Of a DNA stretch of 64,000 bases, positions 16,122 to 26,587 are shown one piece after another (the first letter of the stretch is position 1; each line of letters begins with the position of its first letter). This DNA is from Xanthomonas campestris pv. badrii. Lineage in GTDB: Bacteria > Pseudomonadota > Gammaproteobacteria > Xanthomonadales > Xanthomonadaceae. The notes below the pieces were generated by a model, which was given only the letters and a program-made list of their open reading frames with translations, was not told the DNA's origin and made no database searches. The translations under genes were made by a program, and so were the position numbers. Location of the stretch: contig NZ_CP051651.1 in assembly GCF_012848175.1 (NCBI RefSeq), positions 2,294,001-2,358,000 on the forward strand, given 5' to 3'.

Positions 16122-19100
16122 GCCAACCACTGCTCCAGCGGTGTCGGTTCGGCGGCGCCGGGCCCATGCTGCAGCACCTTCAGCGCCTGCGCGCCCTGCG
16201 CGGCGTCGAGCTCCTGCAACGGCGCGAAGCGCTCGGCCACCCATACCGCCATCGGCATGCCGTCCAGGTACGCCACCCGATTGCCCGGCACCCGCGCGAC
16301 CCGCTCGCCGGGCAGCAGACTGCCGAGCAGGTTGGCCGGGTCGCTTGCGCTGACGCAGACCCATTGGTGTTGCGGCGCCTGTGCGCGCACGCGGCGCAAG
16401 GCGGCAATCGCCTCCGGCAGCGCGAACTGCTCGCCAGACAGACCGGAGATGAAACGGCCACCCCGGATCTCGCCGCGCGCTTCCAGGCGTTGATACATGC
16501 GCAGCAACTCGCGCCACGGCGGCAGCCATGCGGCTTCGCGTTCCAACAGCCGCCAGCACACCACGCCATAGCGGCGCAGCAGCGTGCGGGCCACGTGTTC
16601 CAGCATGTCCTGGTGGCGCTCGCCGGCCTCCGCCAGTGGCAGCTCCGGCAACGCACGCACCGGCGCCCAGCGGCCGGCATCGCGAATGCCCAACGCGCTG
16701 GCGCGGCGGCGTTGGCGCGACAACGCCGATGGCCGCTTGGACGCCGGTACCAGCAGCGCGCGCAGCCCGGCATAGCTGTCGCAGTGCACGCGGCCACGCA
16801 CGACCAGTTCGCTCAGTGCATCTTCCAGTTCGGTACCCATCAGACGCGCAGTATCGGCAATCTCATCGAAGAACAGCGCGCCCTGCTGCTGCAATACCTC
16901 TGCCACGCGCTGCGCGCGCGAACCCAGCGGTTCTTCATCGGCGGTACGCGCCAGGCCACTCCAGCGCTGCGCCTGCCGTCGCGGTAGCAGCACGATCGGG
17001 GTTGACCGCAACGCGGCGCCGCTGCGGCCGCCACCGGGGCGCAGCCGCGCCCACACGGTACGCCCGGCGGTGCACAGTTCATCCAGCCACGCCGGCTGGT
17101 AGTCGCGCACGCGTGCCGGCAGCAATTCGGTTTCCCAGAGCACCGCCGGTGCTTCGAAGCCTTCCAGCTGCCCCACCACGCCGGCCAGCGCATCGGGGCC
17201 GGCAACCCGGCCGGCGCTGTCCAGGTGCTGCCATTCGAACAGGAAACGCGCGTAGTCGCGCTGCGACACCGGCTCGATCTCGCGCCGCAGCCGCCCCAGG
17301 GTGTAGCGATGGATGCGCGCAAGCAGATGCCGTTCGCACCACTCTTGCGCCGCTGCCTGCGCGCTGAAATGCCCGGCCATGACATAGCCTTCGCGCTGCA
17401 GTGCCGCCAACGCCAGTGCAACGTCGGTCTCGGGCAGGCGCAGCGCGCGCGCCAGCGCCGGCACCTGCGCCGGGCCGACTGCCGACAGGCGCCCACGCAA
17501 CAGCTCGCGCACCGCCCAATCGCGCTGCCAGTCGGCCACCTGACAGTCGAGCGGCGCCTGCAACGGCGGTTGCGCCGCTGCATCCGGGTACAACGGCATG
17601 AACCAGGCGATGCGCTCGGCGCTCACCCACAGCGCAGGCGCAGCGTCGATCGTCAGGCAACTGGCACGGCCATCGGCGACCAGCGCCGCCAGCCAGGCCT
17701 GCCACGCTGCCTCGGTGGCTTCTTCGACCGGCAGCACGCCCAGGCCCACCAGCGCCTCGTGCATTTCGTCGGCATCGCGCGGTTGCGGCCAGGCCTCTTC
17801 GCGTACCGCTGCGATCGCCTGCGGATCCAGTTGCCCCAGATCGTCGCTGCCCTGTGGCGTGTAGCGGCGGCCCTGCACGGCCTGGGTGCGGCGCTCTTCC
17901 AGCGGCGCATCGTCCAGAAACGCGTACGGGCGTGCGTTCAAGGCTTCGGCCGCCAACGGCGATGGCGCCGCCAGGTCGCGTGCCAGCAGCGTGATCGCAC
18001 CGGATTCCAGACCACGCAACACCTGCAGCCAGCCTTCGCTGTCCATGGCCTGGTGCAGGCAGTCCTCCAGTGTCTGCGCCACCAGCGGGTGGTCCGGCAC
18101 GGCGCGCTCGCCGACCAGGTTCTCCGCGCACGCCACCTGGTCCGGGAACACCGTGGCCAGCAGGTCCTCGGACTTCATGCGCTGCAGCTGCGGCGCCACC
18201 TTGCTACCGCCGGTGAAACGCGGCAGCGCCATCGCATTGGTGGCATTCCAGCGCCAGCGCACACCGAACAGTGGCGCATCCAGCAATGCCTGGATCAGCA
18301 CATGCTCGGCAGACGACGAATGCAGGTAGCGGCCCACCTCCTCCAGCGCGAAACTGTGGCTGGTGGATAGCGACAACACGATGGCATCTTCGGTGGCGGC
18401 AGCCTGCAGTTCGAAGTTGAAGGTGCGGCAGAATCGTTTGCGCAGCGCCAGGCCCCATGCACGATTGATACGGCTGCCATAGGGCGAATGGAGTACCAGC
18501 TGGGTGCCGCCGCTGGCGTCGAAGAAACGCTCCATCACCAGGCACTGGCGGGTCGGCATGGCGCCCAGCGCCGTGCAGGCCTGCGCCAGGTAGTCCACCA
18601 CCTGCTGCGCCGCTTCCGGCGCCATGCCCAGTTCATCGCACACCCAGGCGCGCGCGGCCGGATGCGGCCTCGTGTCCAGCCGGGCCGCGATCTCGCCACG
18701 CAGACGCGACACGGCCACCGACAGCTCATCGCTGCGCCCGGGTGCCTCGCCCAGCCAGAACGGAATGTTCGGCGGCGCGCCCCTGGCGTCCTCCACGCGT
18801 ACGCGCCCGGCCTCCACGCGCAGGATGCGGTAGCTGGCATTGCCGAGCTGGAACACATCGCCGGTGAGGCTCTCCACCGCGAAATCCTCATTCACCGTGC
18901 CGATCTTGTCGGCCTGCGGCTCCAGCACCACGCTGTAGTCGCCGGTTTCCGGAATGGTGCCGCCTGAGGTGAGCGCGGTCATGCGCGCACCGCGCCGCGC
19001 ATGCAGCCGGCGATGTACCGCATCGCGATGCAGATAGCCTGCGCGCGGGCCAAGCCGGGTACTGAAGCCATCGCACAACATGCGCACCACGCTGTCGAAG

Positions 19101-20455
19101 CTGGCGCGGCTCAGCTGCGCGAACGGCCATGCCCGGCGTACCAGCGCAAACAACGCATCTTCGTCCCAGTCCTCGCGAGCCGCTTCGGCCACGATCTGCT
19201 GGGCCAGCACGTCCAGCGGCGCCAGCGGAATGCGCAGGGTATCCAGTTCGCCTCGGCGCACGCTGTCCAGCAGCGCGGCGCATTCGACCAGTTCGTCGCG
19301 GGTCTGCGGAAACAGGCGCGCCTTGGGCGTGCCGCCGACCTTGTGTCCTGAGCGTCCGGCGCGTTGCAGGAAGGTGGCGATCGAGCGCGGCGAACCGAGC
19401 TGGCACACCAGATCGACATCGCCGATATCCAGCCCCAGCTCCAGCGAGGCAGTAGCCACCAGCACGGTGAGCTCGCCGGCCTTGAGCCGCTGCTCGGCCA
19501 GCAGGCGCGTCTGCCGCGACAGGCTGCCATGGTGCGCGGCCACCCGCTGCTTGCCGAGCAACTCGCCCAGATGCCGCGCGGCACGTTCGGCCATGCGCCG
19601 CGTATTGACGAACACCAGCGTGGTGCGATGCTGCTGCGCCAGCGCGGCCACCTCGGCATAGACCTGCAGCCATTGATCGTTGGACATCACCACGCTCAGC
19701 GGCGTGGGCGGCAAGGCCAACGCCAGGTCGCGCGCCCGCGCATAGCCGATGTCCACGATCTCGCACTGTGGCGCCACGCCGTCCTCGCCCACGCCGACCA
19801 GGAATTGCGCCACCGTCTCGATCGGCTTCTGCGTGGCCGACAGCCCCACCCGCACGATCGGCCGCTCGGCCAGGCGCTGCAGCCGCTCCAGCGTCAGGCT
19901 CAGATGGCTGCCGCGCTTGTCGGCGGCCACCGCATGGATCTCGTCGACGATGACGGTACGCACATGCCGCAGCGCATCGCGCCCGGACGCCGACCCCAGC
20001 AGCACGTACAGGGATTCCGGCGTGGTGACCAGGATATGCGGCGGCACCCGCCGCGCCTGTGCGCGCTCGCGCTGCGGCGTATCGCCGGTACGCACCGCCG
20101 TGCGCACCGCCACGTCCGGCAGCCCGTTGGCAGCCAACGCCGCGCGGATGCCCTGCAATGGCGCCTCCAGATTGAGATGAATATCGTTGGATAAGGCCTT
20201 CAGCGGCGAGACATAGACCACACGGGTTTGGTCCGGCAGCGCGCCACCATGGTCCAGGCCGTCGCGGATCAGGCCATCGATGGCGGCGAAGAACGCAGTC
20301 AAGGTCTTGCCCGATCCGGTGGGCGCGGCCACCAGCGTGTGCCGCCCGGCCTGGATCGCCGGCCACGCCGCACTCTGCGCCGGCGTGGGCGCAGCAAAGG
20401 TCTGCGCGAACCAGCCGGCGACCACAGGATGAAATTGCTGCAGAACAGGATGCAT
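16061..20455 (-). CDS. lhr: Large ATP-dependent helicase Lhr
   Basis: 1464 aa from ATG at 20455 ([16 protein letters not shown]); the frame is open upstream but without similarity. This is the long Lhr form. Superfamily 2 motifs: PTPAQSAAW (Q-like), AAPTGSGKT (I), [10 protein letters not shown] (Ia), [17 protein letters not shown] (II, DEIH), VGLSAT (III), [18 protein letters not shown] (V) and QRAGRSGH (VI). A winged-helix and beta-barrel Lhr core and a ~600-residue C-terminal extension follow. Lhr proteins translocate 3' to 5' on DNA and act in repair. Its 3' end overlaps the DNA glycosylase gene, a second repair gene, by 61 bp. Confidence 0.95.
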   Translation of the reverse strand: MHPVLQQFHPVVAGWFAQTFAAPTPAQSAAWPAIQAGRHTLVAAPTGSGKTLTAFFAAIDGLIRDGLDHGGALPDQTRVVYVSPLKALSNDIHLNLEAPLQGIRAALAANGLPDVAVRTAVRTGDTPQRERAQARRVPPHILVTTPESLYVLLGSASGRDALRHVRTVIVDEIHAVAADKRGSHLSLTLERLQRLAERPIVRVGLSATQKPIETVAQFLVGVGEDGVAPQCEIVDIGYARARDLALALPPTPLSVVMSNDQWLQVYAEVAALAQQHRTTLVFVNTRRMAERAARHLGELLGKQRVAAHHGSLSRQTRLLAEQRLKAGELTVLVATASLELGLDIGDVDLVCQLGSPRSIATFLQRAGRSGHKVGGTPKARLFPQTRDELVECAALLDSVRRGELDTLRIPLAPLDVLAQQIVAEAAREDWDEDALFALVRRAWPFAQLSRASFDSVVRMLCDGFSTRLGPRAGYLHRDAVHRRLHARRGARMTALTSGGTIPETGDYSVVLEPQADKIGTVNEDFAVESLTGDVFQLGNASYRILRVEAGRVRVEDARGAPPNIPFWLGEAPGRSDELSVAVSRLRGEIAARLDTRPHPAARAWVCDELGMAPEAAQQVVDYLAQACTALGAMPTRQCLVMERFFDASGGTQLVLHSPYGSRINRAWGLALRKRFCRTFNFELQAAATEDAIVLSLSTSHSFALEEVGRYLHSSSAEHVLIQALLDAPLFGVRWRWNATNAMALPRFTGGSKVAPQLQRMKSEDLLATVFPDQVACAENLVGERAVPDHPLVAQTLEDCLHQAMDSEGWLQVLRGLESGAITLLARDLAAPSPLAAEALNARPYAFLDDAPLEERRTQAVQGRRYTPQGSDDLGQLDPQAIAAVREEAWPQPRDADEMHEALVGLGVLPVEEATEAAWQAWLAALVADGRASCLTIDAAPALWVSAERIAWFMPLYPDAAAQPPLQAPLDCQVADWQRDWAVRELLRGRLSAVGPAQVPALARALRLPETDVALALAALQREGYVMAGHFSAQAAAQEWCERHLLARIHRYTLGRLRREIEPVSQRDYARFLFEWQHLDSAGRVAGPDALAGVVGQLEGFEAPAVLWETELLPARVRDYQPAWLDELCTAGRTVWARLRPGGGRSGAALRSTPIVLLPRRQAQRWSGLARTADEEPLGSRAQRVAEVLQQQGALFFDEIADTARLMGTELEDALSELVVRGRVHCDSYAGLRALLVPASKRPSALSRQRRRASALGIRDAGRWAPVRALPELPLAEAGERHQDMLEHVARTLLRRYGVVCWRLLEREAAWLPPWRELLRMYQRLEARGEIRGGRFISGLSGEQFALPEAIAALRRVRAQAPQHQWVCVSASDPANLLGSLLPGERVARVPGNRVAYLDGMPMAVWVAERFAPLQELDAAQGAQALKVLQHGPGAAEPTPLEQWLAQPPGGVARAPVARAGGRDR

Positions 20456-20808
20456 GGGCGATACCAGTCGCAGATGACCCGGTAAGCCGAATGGGGTCAG
20501 CGCGGAATTTACATTCAATGCGGGACGTTCCTGTGAGGTGGCGCCGCTGCGGCGCGGATGCAAGCCGGCATCTGCAGCGGTGGTGAACGGATTCACGGGC
20601 GTCTGTTGCCCTCGCTCCCTTCCCTCGCTCCCCAGGCAACCTCGAGAAAGCTGCGTCATGAAAGCGAGGCCCTGCTCCCCAACGACGCGCGTGGTGTTGC
20701 TCACGCGACGGAGCCTTCGACGCCGAACTCCCGACATCGCTGCGTCGATCAGTAGAGAGCCACGGCCTTGCGATTGTCGAGCAAGCACGGCCATGGCACA
20801 TTGGCGCC
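20456..20808. other. Intergenic region between lhr and the DUF3301 gene
   Basis: 353 bp between divergent genes. Promoters for both are expected, but I could not pick convincing hexamers. The frame of lhr stays open through it, which is a high-GC artefact. No repeat or RNA gene seen. Confidence 0.4.
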
Positions 20809-21153
20809 ATGCCTAGTCTCATCGTCTTCATGATCGTTGGCGCGGCGATCGTCGCGTTCTGGAACTCCTCGCGTGCCGCCGCCGAACGCGCCGAGGTGCT
20901 GGGCCGCAATGCCTGTCGTGCCGCCGATGTGCAGTGGCTGGATCAAAGCGTGCACTCCACCGGCATCCGCCTGTGCCGCATGCCCACCGGCTGGCTGGGG
21001 TTCGAGCGGACCTTCCGCTTCGACTATTCCTACGACGGCGTGGATCGCCACAGCGGCAAGCTGGTGCTGCGCGGCGATCAACTGATCGCCTTCACCGGCC
21101 CACAGGTGGCCAGCGTGCGGGCGTTGCACCCCGAGCAGGGACGCCTGGAATGA
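20809..21153 (+). CDS. DUF3301 membrane-anchored protein
   Basis: 114 aa from ATG at 20809. One N-terminal transmembrane helix (about residues 3-18) is followed by a soluble domain with FWNSSRAAAERA, CRAADVQWLDQSV, GIRLCRMPTGWLGFERTFRFDYS and GKLVLRGDQLIAF. This matches the short DUF3301 family of gammaproteobacteria, whose function is unknown. The protein probably faces the cytoplasm or periplasm as a small anchored domain. It stands alone, divergent from lhr. Confidence 0.8.
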   Translation: MPSLIVFMIVGAAIVAFWNSSRAAAERAEVLGRNACRAADVQWLDQSVHSTGIRLCRMPTGWLGFERTFRFDYSYDGVDRHSGKLVLRGDQLIAFTGPQVASVRALHPEQGRLE

Positions 21154-21367
21154 GGCGACGCACGCTGTAGCGCTTGGGAGCACGACCGCACACGCTGGAC
21201 GCTGCTGAAGCGTTGCAGCAACGCGCGTCACTGTCATCGAGCGGTCGGATCTGACGAGCATGCCAGCACGTGCCGGGTTCGCTGCCGGTGCTCGTCCTTC
21301 ATGGCCGCAGCGAGATGGCCGCAGCGAGACGATCCCGTGCCTGATGGGCACCGCACGTCCCGCTTGT

Positions 21368-21721
21368 TCACTTGCCAGCCGTCAACTCCTCGGGCACTGG
21401 CTCATAGCCATTGCCCCTGCCGCTCAGCCAGTGCAGTTCCCGCTTGCCTTCACCGCGCAGATGCAGTTGCGCAAACACGCACATTGGCCGCGCAAGATCG
21501 GCAGCCTTCAGCAGGCGCGATTTCCCGCCAACGTCGAGACTGAGAAAGTGCGCTTCATCGGGCGTATCGGTATAGCTGCGCGCGATCAGGCAGGCCGCAC
21601 CGTCGCTGAAGCGATAGAGGTCGTACTCGTAGTAATAGTCGTATGCGCCGGACGCATCGGGCTCACTGCAATCGACATGCCGGGTGCGCTCCACTTGTAT
21701 TGGAACGCTCCCGTCGCGCAT
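21368..21721 (-). CDS. Hypothetical protein downstream of sspB
   Basis: 117 aa from ATG at 21721, 10 bp after the sspB stop, so probably the third gene of the sspA-sspB unit. I recognise no family. The sequence is soluble and acidic in the middle (CSEPDASGAYDYYYEYDLYR), with LIARSYTDTPDEAHFLSLD, CVFAQLHLRGEGKRELHWL and a C-terminal EELTAGK. There is no signal peptide or membrane helix. The frame is open well into sspB, but the ATG next to the sspB stop is the natural start. Confidence 0.65.
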   Translation of the reverse strand: MRDGSVPIQVERTRHVDCSEPDASGAYDYYYEYDLYRFSDGAACLIARSYTDTPDEAHFLSLDVGGKSRLLKAADLARPMCVFAQLHLRGEGKRELHWLSGRGNGYEPVPEELTAGK

Positions 21722-21731
21722 GTCGGCCGAG

Positions 21732-22172
21732 CTACTTGACCACGCGCAGATGCGGACGCTTGCCGCCACTGGGCGGCTCGTCGGGGGTCGGCGCACTTGG
21801 CGGCGGCGCGCCGGGATCCGGCGGCTCGCTGCTGGTGCCGGGGATGTCGTCCGGCAATGCCATGCCCTGCCCGGTCTCGCGCGCATACACCGCCAGCACG
21901 GCGGCCATCGGCACCATCACCGGGTGGCTCACGCCACCGAAGCGCGCGGTGAAGCTGACGCCTTCGTTATCGACCTGCAGCCCGACCACGGCGCGCTCGG
22001 CGATATTCAAGACAACACGTCCATCCTTGACGGCGCTGGCGGGCACCTGCACGCCAGGCAGCCCTGCGTCCACCAGGACGTGCGGCGTCATGCCGTTGTC
22101 GTTGATCCATTCGACCAAGGCCCGCAGCAGGTACGGGCGATGGCTGGTCATGCGGGGGAAATCTTCGCTCAT
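21732..22172 (-). CDS. sspB: ClpXP adaptor SspB
   Basis: 146 aa from ATG at 22172. SspB tethers ssrA-tagged and other substrates to ClpXP for degradation. The dimeric substrate-binding core spans about residues 8-105 (RPYLLRALVEWINDNGMTPH, VVLNIAERAVVGLQVDNEG, ARFGGVSHPVMVP). The C-terminal tail is long, Pro-rich and flexible and ends in the ClpX-docking module GGKRPHLRVVK, as in E. coli SspB (LRVVK). It lies 78 bp downstream of sspA on the same strand. Confidence 0.95.
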   Translation of the reverse strand: MSEDFPRMTSHRPYLLRALVEWINDNGMTPHVLVDAGLPGVQVPASAVKDGRVVLNIAERAVVGLQVDNEGVSFTARFGGVSHPVMVPMAAVLAVYARETGQGMALPDDIPGTSSEPPDPGAPPPSAPTPDEPPSGGKRPHLRVVK

Positions 22173-22250
22173 GACGTCATTTTACCCGGACACGGCCCGC
22201 AGCGGCGGCCAAGCGCTCGCAACACGGTCTGTTGGCATACAGCCGTCGCA

Positions 22251-22886
22251 TCAGCCCGGCAGGTCGCGCAGCTTCTTTTCCTGCTCGGTGAGGCTGCGGA
22301 TGAAGCCAGGGTTGCGGAAGATCCGGTTGCCGTAGTCCTCGATCGCCTTGCCGTCCTTGGGCAGGCTGATTTCCAATGCGTCCAGTCGCCAGATGATCGG
22401 CGCCATTGCGCAATCGGCCAGACTCATTTCCGGGTTGAGGAAGAACTTGCTGGCCTTGAACAGCGGCACCGATGCGGTGAGCAGTTCCTTCAGGCGCTTG
22501 CGGCCGGCTTCGGCCTGGGTCTTGTTGCCGAGCTGGATCGCCTGCACCTGCGGCACCCAGTCGTGCTCGATGCGCAGCATCGCCAGACGCAGGCGCGCAC
22601 GCGAGAGCGGGTCGACCGGCATCAACGGCGGATGCGGGTAGCGCTCGTCCAGGTATTCGCTGACCACCGATGCGGCGTACAGCACCAGGTCGCGCTCGAC
22701 CAGGGTCGGCACCGAGTGATAGGGATTGAGATCGATCAGATCTTCGGGGGGATTCTGCGGGTCGACCGGCACCAGGTCGTAGGTCACCCCTTTCGCCGCC
22801 AGGACCAGACGGACCCGGTGGCACAACACGTCATCGTTGGACGAAAACAAGGTCAAGGTATTGCGCATACGCACACTCGTCGCCAT
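22251..22886 (-). CDS. sspA: Stringent starvation protein A (GST-fold RNA polymerase-associated)
   Basis: 211 aa from ATG at 22886. SspA has a glutathione-transferase fold without transferase activity and binds RNA polymerase to regulate stress and virulence genes. The thioredoxin-like N-domain (LTLFSSNDDVLCHRVRLVLA, HSVPTLVERDLVLYAASVV) is followed by the all-helical C-domain (EMSLADCAMAPIIWRLDALE). The surface Pro-His-Pro motif appears as YPHPPLMP. The petABC-sspA-sspB order is standard in proteobacteria. The gap to petC is unusually long (680 bp) and contains a repeat. Confidence 0.93.
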   Translation of the reverse strand: MATSVRMRNTLTLFSSNDDVLCHRVRLVLAAKGVTYDLVPVDPQNPPEDLIDLNPYHSVPTLVERDLVLYAASVVSEYLDERYPHPPLMPVDPLSRARLRLAMLRIEHDWVPQVQAIQLGNKTQAEAGRKRLKELLTASVPLFKASKFFLNPEMSLADCAMAPIIWRLDALEISLPKDGKAIEDYGNRIFRNPGFIRSLTEQEKKLRDLPG

Positions 22887-23566
22887 TCAAGGCTCTCCGA
22901 CGACCGGAATCCGCCGGCCGCATCGGCGCGGCCGGCCCAACGCCGACCATCACCACGGTCTATCGAGTGTGCAATCACGTCACGCAAAAGCCAAGAGTGA
23001 TAGGGCGCATTGACACCTGGGCAGCAGGTGATGTTGCGGGTCAGTCAGGGATGGAGAGCATGGCCTGACGGATCGACCCGGCGTCGGTGACGTGCGCCTC
23101 GCCCAGTGTCCACGGAGGCTGGCAGCTAGATGGGCATCGACGTCGGCGTGCCTTGCATCGATGCTGTCTGACCCTTGCACGGCGCGATCAGGACGTACGC
23201 CGTGCCAGCTAGCGTATTAATGCGGGGCCGGATCGGCTACTGCGATGGCTGGTCGACGGTTCGGGCTGCAACGACTGCAACGGCTGCACGCACGATGAGC
23301 GCGGACCCAGGCCTGGTGAAGGGGCTGCGTGCGCTGTCAAGCGCGACTTGGCGCCTGAGGCTGCGCAATCGTGTGCTGTGTTCAATGGCGTGTTTCGCGC
23401 AGCATCTCGAGGGATGCTGGCGACCGTTCGGCAGAGTGCGCTTGTTTGCGAGCACCATGCTCCACGTGCGCGCCGTACCCTCACCCCAACCCCTCTCCCG
23501 CCGGGAGAGGGGCTGCCTGGCTTTGCTGACTGGTCTTACTGCCGGATCGATGCGCGTGCGGTCCGT
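22887..23566. other. Long intergenic region between petC and sspA
   Basis: 680 bp without a gene I can support. It must hold the sspA promoter. The only clear structure is the double-hairpin type repeat near its petC end (23476-23514). Short open frames here lack ribosome sites and family patterns. Confidence 0.45.
23476..23514. repeat. Xanthomonad intergenic hairpin repeat (petC 3' side)
   Basis: ACCCTCACCCC followed by an 11-bp perfect stem (CCCCTCTCCCG / CGGGAGAGGGG, 1-nt loop). It is related to the copies at 37480, 50146 and 50287. It lies about 50 bp beyond the petC stop and could serve as a terminator. Confidence 0.7.
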
Positions 23567-24325
23567 TCAATGCACGTCCTTCCAGTATTCCTTCTTCAGC
23601 AGGTAGGCAATGAAGGTGAGCAGCGCCAGGAACAGCACCACCCACACGCCCATGCTTTGCCGCTTCAGCGCAGCCGGCTCGCCCGCATACTCGAGAAAGT
23701 TGGCGATATCGCGCACGGTCTGGTCAAACTCCACCGGCGTCTGACGCCCCGGCTGCCCCAGCTTCAACGCCTCCACAGGCTTGTCGCCGGTAGCCTTGTC
23801 GACCGGGCCGAACTGCGCTTGTTGCAGGCCTTGCAACTCCCACAGCGGGTTGGGCATCGACGCGTTCGGGAACAGCTGGTTGTTCCAGCCCAGCGGTCGG
23901 GTCTGGTCCAGATAGAACGACTTGAGATAGGTGTAGACCCAGTCGGTACCGCGCACGCGTGCGATCAAGGTCAGGTCCGGCGGCGCCTTGCCGAACCACT
24001 TGGCGGCCGCATCGTGCGGCATGGTGCCCTCGATATGCTCGCCGACCTTGGCGCCGGTGAAGTTGAGGTTGCTCATGACCTCCGCTTCGCTCAGACCCAG
24101 ATCGCTGGCCATGCGCGAATAGCGCAGGTATTTGAGCGAATGGCAGCCGGAGCAATAGTTCATGAACAACTGCGCGCCGCGTTGCAGCGATGCGCGGTCG
24201 CCCAGGTCGTTACCGGCCTGCTGCACCTTTCCACCTTCGGCCGCGATTGCTCCTGCGGCCAGGGTCAGGCCACACAGCAATGCGGCCACGCGCGACTTCC
24301 ATGACGTCACGTTGGGATTAGTCAT
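23567..24325 (-). CDS. petC: Cytochrome c1 of the bc1 complex
   Basis: 252 aa from ATG at 24325. It carries a c-type haem that passes electrons from the Rieske centre to soluble cytochromes. A signal sequence (residues about 10-29) is followed by the haem motif CSGCH (C58, C61, H62). The axial methionine is probably in the PNPLWELQG...-containing loop region. A C-terminal helix (WVVLFLALLTFIAYLL) anchors it in the inner membrane, with KKEYWKDVH on the cytoplasmic side. The start overlaps the end of petB by 8 bp, so translation is coupled. Confidence 0.95.
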   Translation of the reverse strand: MTNPNVTSWKSRVAALLCGLTLAAGAIAAEGGKVQQAGNDLGDRASLQRGAQLFMNYCSGCHSLKYLRYSRMASDLGLSEAEVMSNLNFTGAKVGEHIEGTMPHDAAAKWFGKAPPDLTLIARVRGTDWVYTYLKSFYLDQTRPLGWNNQLFPNASMPNPLWELQGLQQAQFGPVDKATGDKPVEALKLGQPGRQTPVEFDQTVRDIANFLEYAGEPAALKRQSMGVWVVLFLALLTFIAYLLKKEYWKDVH

Positions 24326-25577
24326 GGGTGGTCACCCGCTCCGGCACCGGCTTGGTCTTGTCCAGCCGTGTCCACACCGGCATGGTGATGAAGAAGGCGA
24401 AGTACAGGAAGGTCAACACCCGCCCGACGTAGGTCTCGTGCGCGTCGGTGCCGGGGCCGGAACCGATCACGCCCAGCCACACGAAGCACACTACCAGCAC
24501 GCCCAACGCCGCCTTCGAGATCCAGCCGCGGTAACGCACCGAGCGCACCTTGGCGCGATCCAGCCACGGCACCAGGAACAGGATGGCGATCGCCGAGAAC
24601 ATCACCAGCACGCCACCGAGCTTGTTGGGCACCACGCGCAACATGGCGTAGTACGGCGTGTAGTACCACACCGGCTTGATGTGCTCGGGCGTCACCAAGC
24701 GGTTGGCCTCGGTGAAGTTGTCATGCTCCAGGAACAGGCCACCGAAGGCCGGCGCGAAGAAGATGATGAAGGCCGCGATCAGCAACAGGAAGCCGACGCC
24801 GACCAGATCCTTGACCGTGTAATACGGATGGAACGGAATGCCGTCGGCCGGCTTGTGCGCATCCCAGCGATTGCCCTTGGGGCCCTTCTTGATGTCCACG
24901 CCATCAGGGTTGTTAGAGCCCACTTCGTGCAGCGCGCCGATGTGCAGCACGATCAGCAGCAACAGCACCAGCGGCAGCGCGATCACATGCAGCGCGAAGA
25001 AGCGGTTGAGCGTGGCATCGCCGGGCAGGTAGTCGCCCATGATCCACTCGGTCAAGCCGTTGCCGATCACCGGAATGGCGCCGAACAGCGAGATGATGAC
25101 CTTCGCGCCCCAGAACGACATCTGCCCCCAGGGCAGCACATAGCCCATGAAGGCTTCGGCCATGAGCACCAGGTAGATCAGCATGCCCAGGATCCACACC
25201 AGCTCGCGCGGCTTCTGGTAGCTGCCGTACATCAGGCCGCGGAACATGTGCAGGTACACCACGATGAAGAACAGCGAGGCGCCGGTGCTGTGCATGTAGC
25301 GGATCAGCCAGCCCCACTCCACGTCGCGCATGATGTATTCGATCGAGGCGAATGCATCGGCGGCGCTGGTCTTGTAGTGCATCGTCAGGAAGATGCCGGT
25401 GACGATCTGGTTGACCAGCACCACGATGGCCAGCGAGCCGAAGTAGTACCAGAGGTTGAAGTTCTTCGGCGCGTAGTACTCGCTGATGTGCTTGCGGTAC
25501 ATGGGCATCAGCCCGGGCGCACGTTCGTTGACCCACTCGAACACACCGTTGGCGGAACGGACCAGGATATTGCTCAT
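24318..25577 (-). CDS. petB: Cytochrome b of the bc1 complex
   Basis: 419 aa from ATG at 25577. It is the membrane core of ubiquinol:cytochrome c reductase, with two b haems and the Qo and Qi sites. Eight or so transmembrane helices are visible. Haem-ligand histidines lie in helices containing TMHYKTS / YMHSTGASLFF and FALHVIALPLVLL. The Qo signature PEHIKPVWYY stands for PEWY-type motifs, and GYVLPWGQMSFWGA is the canonical cd-helix. TGA of petA overlaps its ATG by one base. The upstream frame is open into petA but the ATG is certain. Confidence 0.96.
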   Translation of the reverse strand: MSNILVRSANGVFEWVNERAPGLMPMYRKHISEYYAPKNFNLWYYFGSLAIVVLVNQIVTGIFLTMHYKTSAADAFASIEYIMRDVEWGWLIRYMHSTGASLFFIVVYLHMFRGLMYGSYQKPRELVWILGMLIYLVLMAEAFMGYVLPWGQMSFWGAKVIISLFGAIPVIGNGLTEWIMGDYLPGDATLNRFFALHVIALPLVLLLLIVLHIGALHEVGSNNPDGVDIKKGPKGNRWDAHKPADGIPFHPYYTVKDLVGVGFLLLIAAFIIFFAPAFGGLFLEHDNFTEANRLVTPEHIKPVWYYTPYYAMLRVVPNKLGGVLVMFSAIAILFLVPWLDRAKVRSVRYRGWISKAALGVLVVCFVWLGVIGSGPGTDAHETYVGRVLTFLYFAFFITMPVWTRLDKTKPVPERVTTHD

Positions 25578-26221
25578 CACGCAGCCCCCGTGCTGTTGGC
25601 CGACTTGCCGGCAGCGTCCGGATCGACGCCGATCACCAGGGTGTTGTCGTCGACATAATGGTGTGGGGGCACCAGCAGGTTGATCGGTGCGGGCACGCCA
25701 TCGAAGACGCGGCCGGACATGTCGAAGCGCGACTTGTGGCAGGGGCAGAAATAGCCGCCCTTCCACTGCGGGTCGTAGGGCTCGGGACGGATCTCGGCCA
25801 CCATTTCCGGCGAGCAACCCAGATGCGTGCACAGCCCGACCAGTACCGAGATATCGGATTTGATCGAGCGGTACTCGGGGTTCTTCAGCACGTACTCGGG
25901 CTGCTGATCCTTGTTCTCGGACTTGGGGTCCTTGAGCCGATCGTCCAGGGAGGGCAAGGCATCGAGCACCGCCTTGGAGCGCTTGACGATCCAGATGGGC
26001 TGACCGCGCCATTCCAGGACCAGGCGTTGTCCTTCCTGCAAGGCGCTGATGTCGGCGGTCACCGGTGCGCCGGCCAGCTTGGCCCGTGCACTGGGATTCC
26101 ACGACTTCACGAACGGAACTGCAACAAATCCTGCTCCGACCGCACCGACCACGGCCGTTGTCGCGGTCAAGAACCGACGACGCCCGGTATCGGCGGGTGC
26201 GTTAACCCCATCGTTGGCCAT
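25577..26221 (-). CDS. petA: Rieske iron-sulfur subunit of the bc1 complex
   Basis: 214 aa from ATG at 26221. It oxidises ubiquinol and passes electrons to cytochrome c1. A twin-arginine signal-anchor (RRRFLTATTAVVGAVGAGF, residues 14-32) means folded export by Tat. The [2Fe-2S] ligands are C131, H133 (CTHLGC), C159 and H162 (CPCHKS), and C136/C161 form the disulfide. First gene of petABC; the promoter should lie in the 366-bp upstream gap. Confidence 0.96.
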   Translation of the reverse strand: MANDGVNAPADTGRRRFLTATTAVVGAVGAGFVAVPFVKSWNPSARAKLAGAPVTADISALQEGQRLVLEWRGQPIWIVKRSKAVLDALPSLDDRLKDPKSENKDQQPEYVLKNPEYRSIKSDISVLVGLCTHLGCSPEMVAEIRPEPYDPQWKGGYFCPCHKSRFDMSGRVFDGVPAPINLLVPPHHYVDDNTLVIGVDPDAAGKSANSTGAA

Positions 26222-26587
26222 CCGGCTCTCCGATCTTGATTAGGTAGCGTGAGGCTGCCAACGGCTGGCGGGGGGTCCAGCCGCGATGAATCGACCGCAG
26301 TGTAGCGGAACGCTTAATGCACAGACAATGCAATGTACGCAGTCCGAGCCATGCGATGCAATGGCCGCTGTGCGAGGTCGCTGTTGGTGATGCATGCGCG
26401 GCCGGAAACGTACCTGCATGGCTGTGACGCAGTGCGCGGCGCCGGCGCGTTGCGACAGCGGACATGACGCGGCGCTGCATCGCCTCCGCGCATGCCGCAG
26501 CGGCGATCGCGCGGCGCGCCATCGCAACATTAGGGAACGATCACGGCACGCCTGTCTGCAACGCGCAATGGGCGCGCAGTCGCATGC
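26222..26587. other. Intergenic region upstream of petA
   Basis: 366 bp between petA and the 3' end of the transglycosylase gene, both on the minus strand. It presumably carries the petABC promoter. I see no RNA gene, repeat family member or protein-coding frame that I can support. Confidence 0.4.
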